Notes under the pieces: generated by a model | What the model was told of the DNA's origin: nothing | Seen by the model: the letters and a program-made list of their open reading frames with translations, nothing else | The model's database searches: none | Translations under genes and position numbers: made by a program | Origin: Toxorhynchites rutilus septentrionalis | Lineage: Eukaryota; Arthropoda; Insecta; Diptera; Culicidae | Length of the DNA: 64,000 nucleotides | Direction of reading: 5' to 3' | NCBI RefSeq assembly: GCF_029784135.1 | Contig: NC_073746.1 | Location: forward strand, 242,476,307-242,540,306 | In this document: positions 1-11,399 of the stretch, piece by piece | Numbering within the stretch: the first letter of the stretch is position 1 | Layout of the letters: every line of letters begins with the position of its first letter

Positions 1-136
1 TAATTTTTCTTGATACACCGTAGTAAGATGCACATTCAGTATTTTTTTTCAAATTTTTATCTCGAAGCTTTTGAGATAAAGAATTTATATCAAAACAATA
101 ATTTTGGGCGGGACGAAGCTCGCCGGGTCAGCTAGT
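1..136 (-). repeat. Dispersed repeat fragment ending in the CTAGCTGACCCGGC motif
   Basis: The segment ends with the reverse complement of the CTAGCTGACCCGGC-type terminus that also occurs at about 51651. Its first 90 bases match the segments near 57650 and 61660, all containing a TTCTTGATACACCGTAGTAAGATGC-like stretch. It is therefore one copy of an interspersed repeat found at least four times here. The repeat starts before the window. Bases 128-160 also resemble the body of the SINE at 22628-22912 (a GACGCAAGTAAT motif). No coding potential is seen. Confidence 0.6.
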
Positions 137-940
137 GTACTAATAAAAAAGACGCAAGTAATAAATACATTGAGTAACATACATTGAGTAATTTGATGTC
201 AAGTAATTTTTGAATGATTCATTTGAGGCAGAGAGTCATATTTTGGGTCGAATCGATCATGTTCGCTAGAAGATGCCTTGTTGTATTGCAGAAGTTTACC
301 TTCAACGGTTTACCGATAATAACATCTGTCGAAAACGATACGCATTCATTACTTCATCTGCGTCTTATAAAGCACCGAATACGAACTGCACATAATTAAA
401 GTCTGTCCTTATTACAGCTAGATTATCCAAACGAACAGGAATTTCCAGTGCATTATTTTTTGCCTGGAAATTGTTGACGAATTCTGCAATGCAATTCTGT
501 AACGGTACCGAAATATGATGCCCTGAAACATCCACCGCGGGTGTTGATCCTCTGTCGGTCGTATCAGGTATTCGTGTAGAAAAGCACGAGGGCAATGGCG
601 TCGGGGATTGACGGCAACGATAGGATGTTCCCTAATTGAATGGATCTTGAAGGAAACCGTGGAAAGCTTGTTTTTTTTTCCTGATGTCAAAAATGTTTTC
701 GTCATTTCCTAGTCTTTCAAAAAATATTGATGGTGTTATTGACGATTTCTACTTCAAATAGAAAGAACATTATTCAAGTATGAGCATGGAATAAGCTGAA
801 CAACTACTTGCTCTGGACAATCTGATCGTTGGCACCCAAGTTGAGGCTACTCTGCAGAAAACGGATACGGTAACAACAGTAACCAAAAACTAGAACCAAC
901 TACTGGAAGTGGTAGACGCAAAATGACAACTCGACAACAA
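137..940. other. AT-rich stretch without recognisable features
   Basis: Apart from the SINE-like bases near its start, I see no conserved reading frame, RNA gene or terminal-repeat pair. The open frames on either strand lack codon bias and recognisable domains. Confidence 0.5.
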
Positions 941-941
941 T

Positions 942-1490
942 GCACAATGGTTCAGTGAACGAATTTAGGTGGAAATTTTCATCTATAGCTTAAAAGTTAT
1001 TCTCTAGACAAAAAACTGTTTCTAACAAAGTGGTTACACATGATTAAATACTGTTTTACATGTTGTTAAAAATAGGGTGACAAAATTTTTTGGGTGAAAT
1101 CACTATATCTAACTTTATCATCTTCATAACTTCTGAAAAAACATCAATAACTTTTAGTAAGGTCAAGATATTGACAAGTTCTGCATCGCAAAATATTTGT
1201 CTTGGTGCGCTCTAAAAGTGTCTGAAAACAGTTTTCATGGTGACCCTAATGCTACTTAGAAAAAATGTGCTAAGTTAGATATATAGGAAGAAAGGAAAAA
1301 AAAATCAAATAACTGGAGCTACATCAACTATGTGCACTTCTATCAATAAAGATAAGAAAGATAGACTTTTGATTTCGTCTAAAATTTTGGTCACCCTAAG
1401 AATAAGCGCTCCATCATATGGAACAACTTCGTCAAAGACGATTTTCGTTTAGAGAATAACTTTCCACCTAAATTCGTTCACTAGACCATT
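942..1490. mobile_element. Foldback element A1 (about 550 bp) with long terminal inverted repeats
   Basis: The left end (CACAATGGTTCAGTGAACGA at about 943) is matched in inverted orientation at the right end (TTCGTTCACTAGACCATTG, to 1491). The arms continue inward with TTATTCTCTAGAC on the left and its inverse near 1450. It abuts foldback A2 at 1490/1491, so the two elements share or directly touch their termini. No protein is encoded. The structure is that of a non-autonomous foldback or MITE. Confidence 0.7.
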
Positions 1491-3200
1491 GCACAATGGT
1501 CCAGGAGATGTATTTAAGTGGAAATTAGCATTTAGAGCTCGACAGTTATTCTCTAGACAAAAACTGTCTTAAGCAAAGCTGTTATTCATGATAGAGCGCT
1601 CGTTTTTATGTTGTCAAAAATAGGGTGACCAAAATTGTCGATGAAATAAAAAATCTAATTCCTTTGAATAACCGATATAGCGCCTTTTTTTTAAGTTACG
1701 TTAGGATCATCATGAAAAAAAACTGTTTTTTTACTCGAACTTTCATATTTCAAATTTTACATGCAAACTGTCGTCGAAAGACTTTTAGAGCTTACTAATA
1801 TAAATATTTTTCGATGCAGAACTTGTCAATATCTCAACTTTACTCAATATATTTCTTCCCAAAAAACATGCTCTTTTCATTTGTTTGTCCTTCTTTCTGG
1901 GGCAAACGTTAACAAAGTTTATTGGCGGCATTTGAAAGGGCACATTTCACTCTACATGATGTGTGATTTTCAAAACCATGTTATTTTTTGTGTTTGAGTA
2001 AATTAAAATTGAAATCATGAGTTTTTGGGTAAAAAATCAATAAATTTGAGTAGGATTAAGATATAGATTAAGATATAGTAAAATGTTGGTATCGATAAGC
2101 TCTAAAAGTCGTACGAAGACAATTTTGATGTAGAATTTGAAATATAAAAGTTAAAGCAGAAAAAACACGTTTTTTCATGGTCATTCTAATGCAACTTAGA
2201 AAAAAGCATTAAATCGATAGAAAAAGAAAAGTAGAAAAAAGCTTTGTTCTACAAAGTTGTTTAAAATAACTGGGGCTACAACATTGTTGAACTTTGTTTA
2301 TCTCTATCTATAAAGATAAGAAAGTTAGATTTTTAATTTCATCGACAATTTTGGTCACCCTATTTTTGATAACATAAAAATGAGCGCTCTATCATATGTA
2401 ACAACTTTGTATAAGACAGTTTTTGTCTAAACAATAAATTTCTCCCACAAAGTTGTTTTTAGCGCCTTCTGTCTGAGTTGCATTAGGGTAACTACGAAAA
2501 AAAGGGGTTTTTTTACTCCAACTTTTATATTTAAAATTCATCAAAATGGTCTTCGTACGACTTTTAGGGTTTTCATCCAAAAACTCATGATTTCAATTTT
2601 AATTCACTCAAACACAAAAAAAACATAGTTTTGAAAATCACACATCATGTAGAGCGAAATATGCTCTTTCAAATGCCGCCAATAAACTTTGTTTACGTTT
2701 GCCCCAGACAGAAGGACAAACAAACGAAAAGAGCATGGTTTTTGGGAAGAAATATATTGAGTAAAGTTGAGATATTGACAAGTTCTGCATCGAAAAATGT
2801 TTGTATTTTTGAGCTCGAAAAGTCTTTCGAAGACAGTTTGCATGTTAAATTTTAAATATAAAAGTTGGAGCAAAACAACAGTTTTTTTTCATGGTGACCC
2901 TAACGAAACTTTAAAAAAAGGCTATATCGGTTATTCCAAGAGATAGAGAAAAACTTTGTTCTACAAAGATGTCTCAAATAATTGGAGCTACAACGAACTA
3001 TGTTTACCTCTATCTATAAAGAAAAGAGGGTAAGATTTTTTTATTTCATCGACAATTTTGGTCACCCTATTTTTGACAACATAAAAACGAGCGCTCTATC
3101 ACGAGTAACAACTTTGTCTAAGACAGTTTTTGTCTAGAGAATAACTGTCAAGGTCTAAATGCAAATTTCCACTTAAATGCATCTCCTGGACCATTGTGCA
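1491..3200. mobile_element. Foldback element A2 (about 1.7 kb), nearly complete palindrome
   Basis: The left arm begins GCACAATGGTCCAGGAGATG and the right arm ends with its inverse at about 3181-3200. Arm homology runs almost to the centre: 1741-2040 is repeated in inverse at about 2570-2880, and 2080-2220 in inverse at about 2459-2570. Because of this symmetry both arms contain related open frames (1761-1997 plus, 2604-2873 minus). These have no recognisable domain and are best read as by-products of the palindrome. A truncated copy of the same family lies at 12056-12258. Confidence 0.78.
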
Positions 3201-4158
3201 TTGTGCCATGATAGCTCGGCATGACAACGTTTGTAACTCGCTACAAACACATCCCTTTTCCAAGCTAGCCCCTCAAATGGTCCTTTTCTAGATTAGAGGC
3301 CAATGTACTTTGAGGTTTATATCCTCTATGGCCTAATCGAAAAATAAGGCCCCTTTTTTATATACAACTGCGAACCAGTCGCGCAAACACTGAGGAAGGA
3401 GGAAATAATGCAATTTAAGCTCTCGTTTTCAACTTTGCACCGAGCGAGAGTAAAAAGATGCGATTTTCGATTTCTTTTAAACAGTCTGGCTCCAGCCAGC
3501 GAGCAGTTAACAGCGTTTATTTGTGCTAAGAGAGAGGATCTTCGTTACCAAAAAGTTGTTCGTCCATTGACTAAGCTTGCGGTTGTGGGTTCAATCCCAT
3601 TAACAGTTTCCTAAATGGTCTTTTTCACGGATAGAATGCGTCAGCTCTCAGTTATTGCAGTAAAATCCAGGCTTCTCGCAACAAGCGTGTCTTGGCGGCT
3701 ACTGAATAATGCATTTTATTAATGTTGTAGAAACCGTGATGCATCCTAGTTTTTCATTGAATTCTAGTGATTTGAAGAATTATCTACTTTTCTGTTTCGT
3801 CTTTGTCTGATGAAATTTGTACTCCTGTGAATTAGTACAATTATATTTCTGGAGATCTATCAATTTACTGAATTAACTAAATCTTGCTTACGCGATTAAT
3901 TTTTTTCCATACCTCCAAACTGGATCTGCGGGCTTATTTATTATGAAGTTCTAAGCACATGAAAACACAACTCAATGAATCTTTTTGAAGTTCTTTCTGA
4001 TTACGAAATGCTTAAGGAATAGCGCCTGAATAAGCTCAAAGTAAAACCCCGATTAACCGATTAATTCGCCTATATTTTCAATAGTAAATAATTTTGTTGA
4101 ATTACATTGTCACATGTCGTAATGCAACGAAATCCGGACACTTGAGCGTTTACGACGA
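3201..4158. other. Intergenic DNA with a possible tRNA-like SINE remnant
   Basis: Mostly featureless. Around 3570-3602 there is a B-box-like stretch (GTGGGTTCAATCCCATT) preceded by sequence that could be a decayed tRNA-like head, so an old SINE is possible. Near 4115-4155 there is a short interrupted palindrome containing AAATCCGGACAC, a motif shared with the centre of the neighbouring foldback element. No gene is seen. Confidence 0.35.
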
Positions 4159-4160
4159 TA

Positions 4161-5806
4161 CCGTAATGCTTTAGAATCTGGACGGCTTTTCAATCGGAAT
4201 ATTTTTTCATTATATTAAATATCATACCAAAACCATCACAGTTTTTGCATGTTGTGGATAGTGTTAGGCATAATACCGTGCTGTTGACACCAAAATGTCA
4301 AAAATCAAAACAAATATTTGTGTTCCGCAAACCCATGTCCGGAATAAAAAACACATTCAGAAGATGATTTTAAAACGATGACATTGAAATTCCTAATTGA
4401 ATGAGTTGCATGGGAATATGTTACAATCTCTAGAAAGAATGGAGTAAAGATATTCGATGTTTGATGTTTGGTTTAAGATTATAATAGAATAACAATGGAA
4501 TATTTAGCTTTACAAAAATTAATAACTAATTTCTCTCAAAGCAACACTGCTGACAAAAAGTGTCCGGAATTCAAATCTTGATTAAAAATAGTGTCCGGAT
4601 TCCAAATCGCGGAACAATGAAGAAATTTTAAAATTATGAACAAATATAACATGATTTGGTGGAATTCTGTGATTCATAACATACATGAATGCCTTCTAAT
4701 TTTATAGGAGTGGTAATTTTTCATGCTATGATATGTCATGTTTCTTGTAGTTGAAGTTATCATCCTAAGCGCTTACGTGTCCGGATTTCGATACTTTACG
4801 ATAACTTCAACTACTAAAAAAGTATTGACAGATCTTAAAATGAAAAATTATCATTTCTTTAGAATAAGAAGCCATTCTTGTAAGTTATGAATCACAGAAT
4901 TTCACCAAATCATGATATATTTCTTCAAAATTTGTAAATTTCTTCATTATACCGTGATTTTAAATCCGGACCTTTTTTTTCAATTCATGATTTGAATTCT
5001 GGACACTGTTACTTTATATTTCGGACACATTTTATCAACAGCATTCCTTTGAGAGAAATTAGTTATTGATTTCTATAGAGTTCATTATTTCACTGATAAT
5101 CTTAAACCAAACATCACAAGTGAACAAAAGTTATGTAATTCATTTTATGATTTATTCATAGTCGATAATAACCATGTGCAACTATCGTCTCGGTACACAA
5201 CTGGCCCATTGATCAAGTTATTAGCAACGCTCTTGGAAGTTCCAAGTGTATTTTCATAAAGTTATTGATCCATTCTGCTGTGATGATGTGTTTTGAGAGT
5301 ATCCAATTTTCTGAGATTTTCGACGACTTTCCTTATTTTCCTTTTCACGATAATTCTATCTTCTTCGTTGAAAAGAATGCTGCTATATCTTTTATGTGAA
5401 TGAGTATCGTTCCTTAACACGATCTTTCAGTGAACTCCTTGGTATACCGAAGAGTTTTGCGTTCTCCCGGATCAAAAGTCCTTACTCCATCCTTTCTAGG
5501 GCTTGTAACATACTCTTATGCAACTCTTTCAATAATAAATCTTATAGTTAACCTTTGATACGTCCGAATTCGAATTCATCCTCTGGATGTGTTTGTTTTT
5601 ATTCCGGGCATGGGTTTGTGTAACACACGAATATTTGTTTTGGTTTTTGACATATTTTTGTCAACAGTTAGGTACTTTGCTTGAAACTACACTAAATTGA
5701 TATAATATTAACTATCAGTCATATTATTTCAACATGCAAAAGATGTTATGGTTTTGGTATGATATTGAATATAATGAAAAAATGTCCGGATTCAAAAGTA
5801 TTACGG
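4161..5806. mobile_element. Foldback element P1 with TA target duplication, pogo-like
   Basis: The left end CCGTAATGCTTTAGAATC and right end GATTCAAAAGTATTACGG-like sequence form inverted termini, each flanked by TA (4159-4160 and 5807-5808). The arms stay complementary to a centre near 4770. Examples are 4240-4350 against 5590-5700, and 4560-4770 against 4795-5045. A TA duplication with this layout fits the Tc1/mariner/pogo group. The right arm retains a decayed helix-turn-helix coding segment (see 5390-5511). A partial second copy is at 62555-63160. Confidence 0.75.
5390..5511 (-). pseudogene. Pipsqueak-type HTH remnant of a pogo-like transposase
   Basis: Read on the minus strand from an ATG at 5511, the frame gives a short helix, an in-frame stop after about nine codons, then RENAKLFGIPRSSLKDRV. 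That string is a very typical pipsqueak helix-turn-helix core (AKxFGIPRSTLxDRV), the N-terminal DNA-binding domain of pogo/Tigger-type transposases and of Psq/BTB regulators. The left arm at about 4414 has the start of the same frame with the same stop. A related frame occurs on the plus strand at about 62964. No catalytic DDE domain is present. I infer that the foldback derives from an autonomous pogo-like element. A domesticated psq-family gene is less likely given the stops and multiple copies. Confidence 0.6.
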
Positions 5807-5808
5807 TA

Positions 5809-7975
5809 CGCAAACTCATGATTATTTAGATGACCAAGCCTAGCCAACAGAACAGAGCATTCGACCAATCGATCAACGACTTTGCACACATTTAGCTCGA
5901 AGGGCGAAATGTCATTTTTTTTCTTTTCCAAAATGGTGACCTGTAATATGAAATCATTACGGTGATAGCCGAACATGACATATGTGTCTGATTAATTCGC
6001 TGGATTCTCCGGAAAATAAATTCAGGCATCGACCGACTCGGTAGCCGCTGTTAATTATGATCAGTCAGCGATTGAGGTCCAGTTTAATAATATGGTTGAT
6101 GAATAAATTTGGACCGATTGATGCGTTTCGCGAGGAAGCCCCTATCGATCATCAAATTCTGTAACGACTTAATATGATTGGGCATTTGGCTTTAATGGGT
6201 GTTGATATCGAAAGAAAAATAAACATGCGTTCAATTTATGTGGACACAGTGCAGACGGCGATTCAATTGCTGGAAAGGTGTTTCGAAAGAGATTGATTAG
6301 TTTTGGGAGGAGATATATAACGCCATGTAACCAAACGATGAAATCCAAGGCCAACGCCAAGATTCGGTTCTAGATGCACGTAAACAAAAATCGAACTCGA
6401 GTAAATGGTGTAAATGCGCATTCAACCTCGACCGTTCATTCATTTTCCATCCAATTTAAACCAATTCCGAAGATAACAGATTGATCGCCGCCGAATCTAA
6501 TTGCCGCAATTTCCGACGGCTATAATCAAAGCCCACACAATTGGTTACACGAATAATCGGCCAGCATTAGCATACCAATTCGGGAGGTTGCCCGCCAAAA
6601 ATTCAGGCGAATTTGCAGCCGCGTGCAAAAGGCGGAAACAACGTTAGATCTTAACAGTTTCTTGCCAACGCCCTCAGAGGTGCATCGGTGTGAGGCGCTT
6701 CGAGGGAAATTAGACGATCGCAATAACAGTGGAAAAGATGCCGCGGACCGTTCAAACGCTAATTAGGAAAATCAATTTCAGCGATACCCAATCAGTGCCC
6801 CCACGCTGGAGTTTGTGTGTTTGAGATTATTTTTTTTGCTGATGCACAATTTCCGAAAATTGTAATAATGGGATGTTGATGATAGAAAAATTGCCAAGAC
6901 ATTATCCGTGGAAAATGGATTATCGCCATAACAATTCATATTTCATATTCGAACCAAAATGATTTAAATAACTCATTGTTGGGAAGAATATTAACGTCCA
7001 CTTTCACTGCTGCCACGAGTTCTGATCAATAACCATCTCATTATTCTTTCAGCGTAAATCAAAAGTTCAAATAGCATAAACACATAGACCTGATCCATCA
7101 TCCGAAAGTTGAACCGACGATCCCACGAAGACTCATTTTCGATGGTTATATATTTACGAATAATTTCCCTAATAGCCATATTTCACTGGTCAGGCTTATG
7201 GTAATACAAGTCAGGAAAATTGACGGATAATAGCCGACGACTCGATTTTTTCTTCTACCTCCGTGCTTTCTGCTGGGCGGATTAATCACTGTTTTAGGTA
7301 ATTTGACACAGTGTTTAGTGAGCTTGGGGCGCCGAGCGTTCAATGAAGATGGTCTTTGCCGAAATTATGCGCGCTTACGGGAAGGAAAAGGGTACTGCGA
7401 GTTGATTAGTGTTGAAACTAATTACAACTCGCAAAATTCCCACGGTTCAAACGATAGTTTGGTGCGGACAGGGTATAGGTAATTTTTTATTGTCCAATTG
7501 TACGCCTGCTTCGCCATCTTAACCACATTCTCGCCGAATTGGTACAGTTTAACTCGTAGTTGTTTTAGAGTTGATTTCCGAAGGAAATGTGCTGCTGCAG
7601 CAGCAGCAATTGTGGTATGTCTGCACCGGTCATGAACGGTGATTTACTATTATTAACGAAACGTAATTTAGCATCGAAACAGTTTGAATTTTGGGTAACT
7701 ATTAATTTTACTACGTTTAACTACTACGAGCCTGCAGTTCTCAGTTTGTTGGCCAACTAACGCTAATTACCATGTGCTAACTTATTGAACGAACGTATCC
7801 GACTATTCGCCCCTGAAACCTAGATATGTTTTTTCTTCGAACACAATTATGTTCTTTTTCCACTTTTTTAATTTTTTTTGTAGAAAATATTTCATTAGAA
7901 AACACCAAAACTTTCAATGATTTTTGAAAGACTCTAAATGCTTTGACAAAAGAACATTTGGAGATGAGATGATGG
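5809..7975. other. Unique-looking AT-rich DNA, no gene found
   Basis: This stretch has a more mixed base composition than the flanking repeats and no sequence shared with other parts of the window, so it is probably single-copy intergenic or intronic DNA. Open frames are short, overlap on both strands and carry no recognisable domain. A short CAG/CTG run (GCTGCTGCAGCAGCAGCAA) lies at about 7588-7608. Confidence 0.45.
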
Positions 7976-8105
7976 GAGTCGATATGGCGTAGTGGTAGCA
8001 TCCGTACCTCTCACGCTAGAGGTTACGAGTGCAATTCTCACTCCCGCCAAAAGTGTTGAAAGTCACTATCATACAGAGAAAAAAAAGGAAATGAGATACA
8101 CCTGT
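7975..8105 (+). mobile_element. tRNA-derived SINE (family S2)
   Basis: The head (GGCGTAGTGGTAGCATCC, then GAGTGCAATTCTCACTCCCG) has A-box and B-box like blocks of a tRNA. It is followed by a body with GTTGAAAGTCACTATCATACAG and an A-rich tail. The same unit occurs inverted at 25098-25290, and its 3' part inverted near 11015. That recurrence and the extended 3' body argue for a SINE rather than a functional tRNA gene. Confidence 0.65.
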
Positions 8106-8351
8106 ACACTATTTTAATGTTACTAGTTTAGAATGTGGCGAATTAGCTAATGAAAGCCATAATTCTGAATATGTGGTACCATCAAATTGATCACCGGGGT
8201 GAAATTGATCAAACGAACTAGTGAAAACAAATTGAAATTTTTAAAGGTATCGTTTGATTAAATTCAAAAACTTTTCCATATGAGACGTTCAATAATCATA
8301 TGTAGTATTTTTTTTCCGTCAGTGGTTCTCATCGAATCGCTTTTTAAATTG

Positions 8352-8505
8352 TATTCCGAGGGGCAAGCTCAAGAATACGCGTGACCACAGTGCAAGTCGG
8401 AAGAAATTTCTTTGACGAAAAATCTCCCGACCAGAACGGGAATCGAACCCGAACACCCGGTATGATAATGTGAGACGCCAACCACTTGGCCACGGGTGCA
8501 CTGAT
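8352..8505 (-). mobile_element. tRNA-derived SINE (family S1), partial
   Basis: On the minus strand the tRNA-like head reads CCGTGGCCAAGTGGTTGGCG (A box) and GGTTCGATTCCCGTTCTGG (B box). A conserved body with CAAAGAAATTTCTTCCGAC follows. Copies of the same family are at 22628-22912 (longest, with a GAA-repeat tail) and 62313-62440. It resembles the Feilai-type SINEs described in Aedes, but the family name is a guess without alignment. Confidence 0.7.
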
Positions 8506-8571
8506 CAAATAGTTACAATTACTATTGAAACATGTGAAAAAAATTAATTTCACAAAGGACACTATGAAAGA

Positions 8572-9480
8572 CTTTTAACGTAGAACTTCATTAAGGGTGC
8601 CAAATCAGAAAACAGGTCACGTTTTTATGAAAAAAGTTAACGTTAATAACTATTTTTGCCTCGAACGGATTTTGGCAATTTATTTACCAAACGAATCGGA
8701 AATTCCCTAAGATTTGTTTGATATTCTTTACAATCCCATAGTCTGTATATGGTTTAAATTGATGAAAATTGGAAGCATTCCCATTTCCTCATACATTTAT
8801 TCTGTCCATTTGTCTGCTTTCCCGAACAGAGCTGACAATAACGAGCAACTTATCAATGAGGAACGAAGGGGAAATCGTAAGATGTAAAGTGAACAAAGGA
8901 AAAGAAGAAGAACGAAGGGGAACATTTGCCTATAGTATAAACAATGGATCTCGCTGAGGCAAACTTTAAACTTCTTCAGTTCATTCGTCTCTAACCTTGA
9001 AAAAGGCCCTTGGAAAACTTTACTTTGTCCATCACATTACTCCTTCACTTCCATTGCCTTGAAAAAGGCATTCGATCCCTCGCCGTCCAGCTCGCCCAGT
9101 AACGATGTAGTTCAGTCGATTTCCTCACGAAGAATGAAAGTCTCAAGCAAGGAAGGAAGGCAAACTTTCAGTATCGTTCTGTATTCAAAGCAATGAATAT
9201 CGCTTGTTCTTCCTTGTTTTGCGTCATCACATGTCTTCGTTTCGGATTGAGCAAATTACTCACTCGCTGATGTCTCTGGCATTGTAATCATTGCATCAAA
9301 CTGACGCCATTGCATTAAGGTTCCGAGCTACACAATTGTGTGGGAAATCATCAAGCTAGGCTATCGTCAGCTCACCAAGAAAATAAATGTTCTGGAATTT
9401 TGACAGTGAAATGGTTTCGCATGACGGTAGGAAAACTCTCTCCACAAAGGATGACAGCTAAGCTAATCTAGACTGGCAAT
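8572..9480 (+). repeat. D-repeat-related segment D5
   Basis: The first 300 bases are clearly related to 49300-49580: shared blocks include GTGCCAAATCAGAAAA, CCCATAGTCTGTATATGG and TCTGTCCATTTGT. The start (AACGTAGAACTTCATTAAGG) corresponds to the GACGTAGGACTACGTC end of copy D4. The interior at about 8980-8995 contains TTCAGTTCATTCGTCTC, also found inverted beside the histone-like promoter at 33465-33500. The right boundary is uncertain. No reading frame is recognisable. Confidence 0.5.
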
Positions 9481-9800
9481 ATTAACAGAAAGGCCTTCTG
9501 TTTAGAAGAGTGCAAAACGGAGATAAGTGTGTGTATATTTAGTTGTTTCCAGCCATCGATATATGGATATTTGTGTGCGTACGTGTGTGCTTCATAACCC
9601 GTACGTAAAAATAGTGCATCTTCGCTACGCTGGAACTCCATTTGTATCTGCTCCCGTGTGTATTGGTCCTGTAACGATGCAAAAATCGCCTATTTTTTAT
9701 GCTATGATTGCCGATTGTTTTGTGTTGCAAATTATGCAGTCGTAATGAAAAATATGAACAAGGAGGGAAGATAGCGAGAGGGAAATATATACATATATAT

Positions 9801-10713
9801 TAGGCTGTCAAAAAAGTCCTGCGGTATTTCCGCGAGGTGTCGTTGTAAGCGCGTAGTTCTAGTTGTATTTATTGTATCGAGTCATACTATAGCTTGTTGG
9901 AAAGGTATTTTTGCTATAATATAGTCCTTGACAGTGTTTTGTTTGGTTAAGTCGTTCGTGAGTTATAGTGTCGCAAATATGGAGCAAAATGAAGAGAAAA
10001 TCCGACATATTTTACAGTACTACTATGACAAAGGCAAAAATGCATCTCAAGCTGCCAATAAAATTTGTGCAGTTTATGGACCCGATACAGTTTCCATTTC
10101 CACCGCACAACGATGGTTTCAACGTTTTTGTTCTGGTGTAGAGGTCGTCGAAGATGCACCACGCTCCGGAAGGCCTGTCGTCGAAAATTGCGACAAAATC
10201 GCAGAATTAGCCGAGAAAGACCGGCATAGTAGCAGCCGTAGCATCGGCCAAGAGCTGGGGATAAGTCATCAAACCGTTATTAACCATTTGAAGAAGCTTG
10301 GATTCACAAAGAAGCTCAATGTATGGGTGCCACACACGTTGACGCAAAAAAAATCTTTGACTGTATCGACGCATGTGAATCGCAACAAAATCGACCCGTT
10401 TCTGAAGCGGATGGTGACTGGTGATAAAAAGTGGGTCACTTACGACAACGTGAAGCGCAAACGGTCGTGGTCGAAGCCCGCTGAAGCGGCTCAGACGGTG
10501 GCCAAGCCCTCATTAACGGCCAGGAAGGTTCTGCGGTGTGTTTGGTGGTATTGTCAAGGAATAATCTATTATGAGCTGCTTCCCTATGGCCAAACGCTCA
10601 ATTTGGACCTGTATTGCCAACAACTGGACAGCTTGAAGGTAGCACTCATGAAGAAGAGGCCATCTTTGATAAATAGAGGCCGCATTGTCTTCCATCAGGA
10701 CAACGCCAGACCA
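9801..10713 (+). mobile_element. Mariner transposon, 3'-truncated
   Basis: A left end with a mariner-style terminus (TAGGCTGTCAAAAAAGTCC) lies at 9801 within a TATA-rich flank. A 5' UTR and a transposase frame follow. Similarity stops abruptly at 10713, inside the second catalytic motif, and no matching right terminal repeat was found downstream. The element is therefore non-functional. Confidence 0.85.
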
Positions 10714-10788
10714 GAGAGAGAGAACCTTTACATGATTGTGACTGTATTATACACTGGCAATGCTAGCATTTCTCGCGAAGAATTTTGA
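9979..10788 (+). pseudogene. Mariner transposase, truncated before the third catalytic Asp
   Basis: The ATG at 9979 is chosen over an in-frame upstream ATG at 9928 because the family starts with a short MEQ/MEN-type N terminus. Residues 1-60 form the first helix-turn-helix (RWFQRF, then SGRPVV) and residues about 75-110 the second (GISHQTVINHLKKLG). The first catalytic Asp is D149 in TGDKKW (normally TGDEKW) and the second is D241 in HQDNARP, a typical mariner spacing. From 10714 the sequence is unrelated: about 24 unrelated codons follow to a stop, and the third Asp region (SPDLAPxD) and C terminus are missing. A short stretch before D149 also looks shortened. The product would be a DNA-binding but catalytically dead fragment. 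Confidence 0.85.
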
Positions 10789-11014
10789 CGTACTACTTTA
10801 TCGGATTACTGATCAACAGATTGAAGTCTCTGTTAGTGTTTTCCTCTATAGTAAAACAGCTGTAGAAAACGGCACACTACATGGGATAATCGGATGGATG
10901 CTTCTAAGGGAGCCGGAGTGGAAGTACTTCTGCCCATATTAGTGAAAACTTTGCTGATTTCTTTGATGTTAATATTTAAGATTTCAATAGAACAGAGATG
11001 CTGTTATTATTTCT

Positions 11015-11090
11015 GTTTTGCTGTATCATAGTGACTTTAAGCCTTTTTTGCCGATTCATCACTCGGACACGTCTTAACTTCGTGATTTGT
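11015..11090 (-). mobile_element. SINE S2 3' fragment
   Basis: TGTATCATAGTGACTTTAAG followed by a TTTTTTGCCG stretch matches, in inverse, the body of the S2 SINEs at 7975 and 25098. The tRNA-like head is not recognisable. It is short and only moderately supported. Confidence 0.35.
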
Positions 11091-11399
11091 TTATTTGTTC
11101 TGACATCAACAGACTACAGTGGTCCAAATGATACAATTATCTAACTCTAATTAATTCTGAAAACCGTTGTATCAATGAAACACGTGAAACGTTAAAATCA
11201 AACGCCGAAGAAACTGTGTTGAATGCACGCTGAAGGTTTGCTATTGCTGTGTACATGCCATAATTCCTTCGCCAAAGTATGGTCCGCAGAAAAGGAACTC
11301 TCCGCTCTCTCTCTTAGAATTTCTGGAGAATCGACGCGACCAGTGAGTGTATCGCTACAAACAAAGACTTAGCTAGTGTTCTTCTGCAGTGGAGTGAAT

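Noticed and set aside
1761..1997. A 78-codon frame with a near-identical partner on the opposite strand (2604-2873), suggesting a conserved protein
   Set aside because: The two frames are mirror images created by the palindromic arms of foldback A2. There is no domain, and the palindrome alone explains the conservation.
7978..8050. A tRNA gene
   Set aside because: The tRNA-like block has a second copy with a shared non-tRNA body at 25098-25290, and the cloverleaf is not well formed. SINE is the better call.
8420..8505. A tRNA gene on the minus strand (good B box)
   Set aside because: Three copies with the same long 3' body and, in one, a GAA tail show a SINE family.
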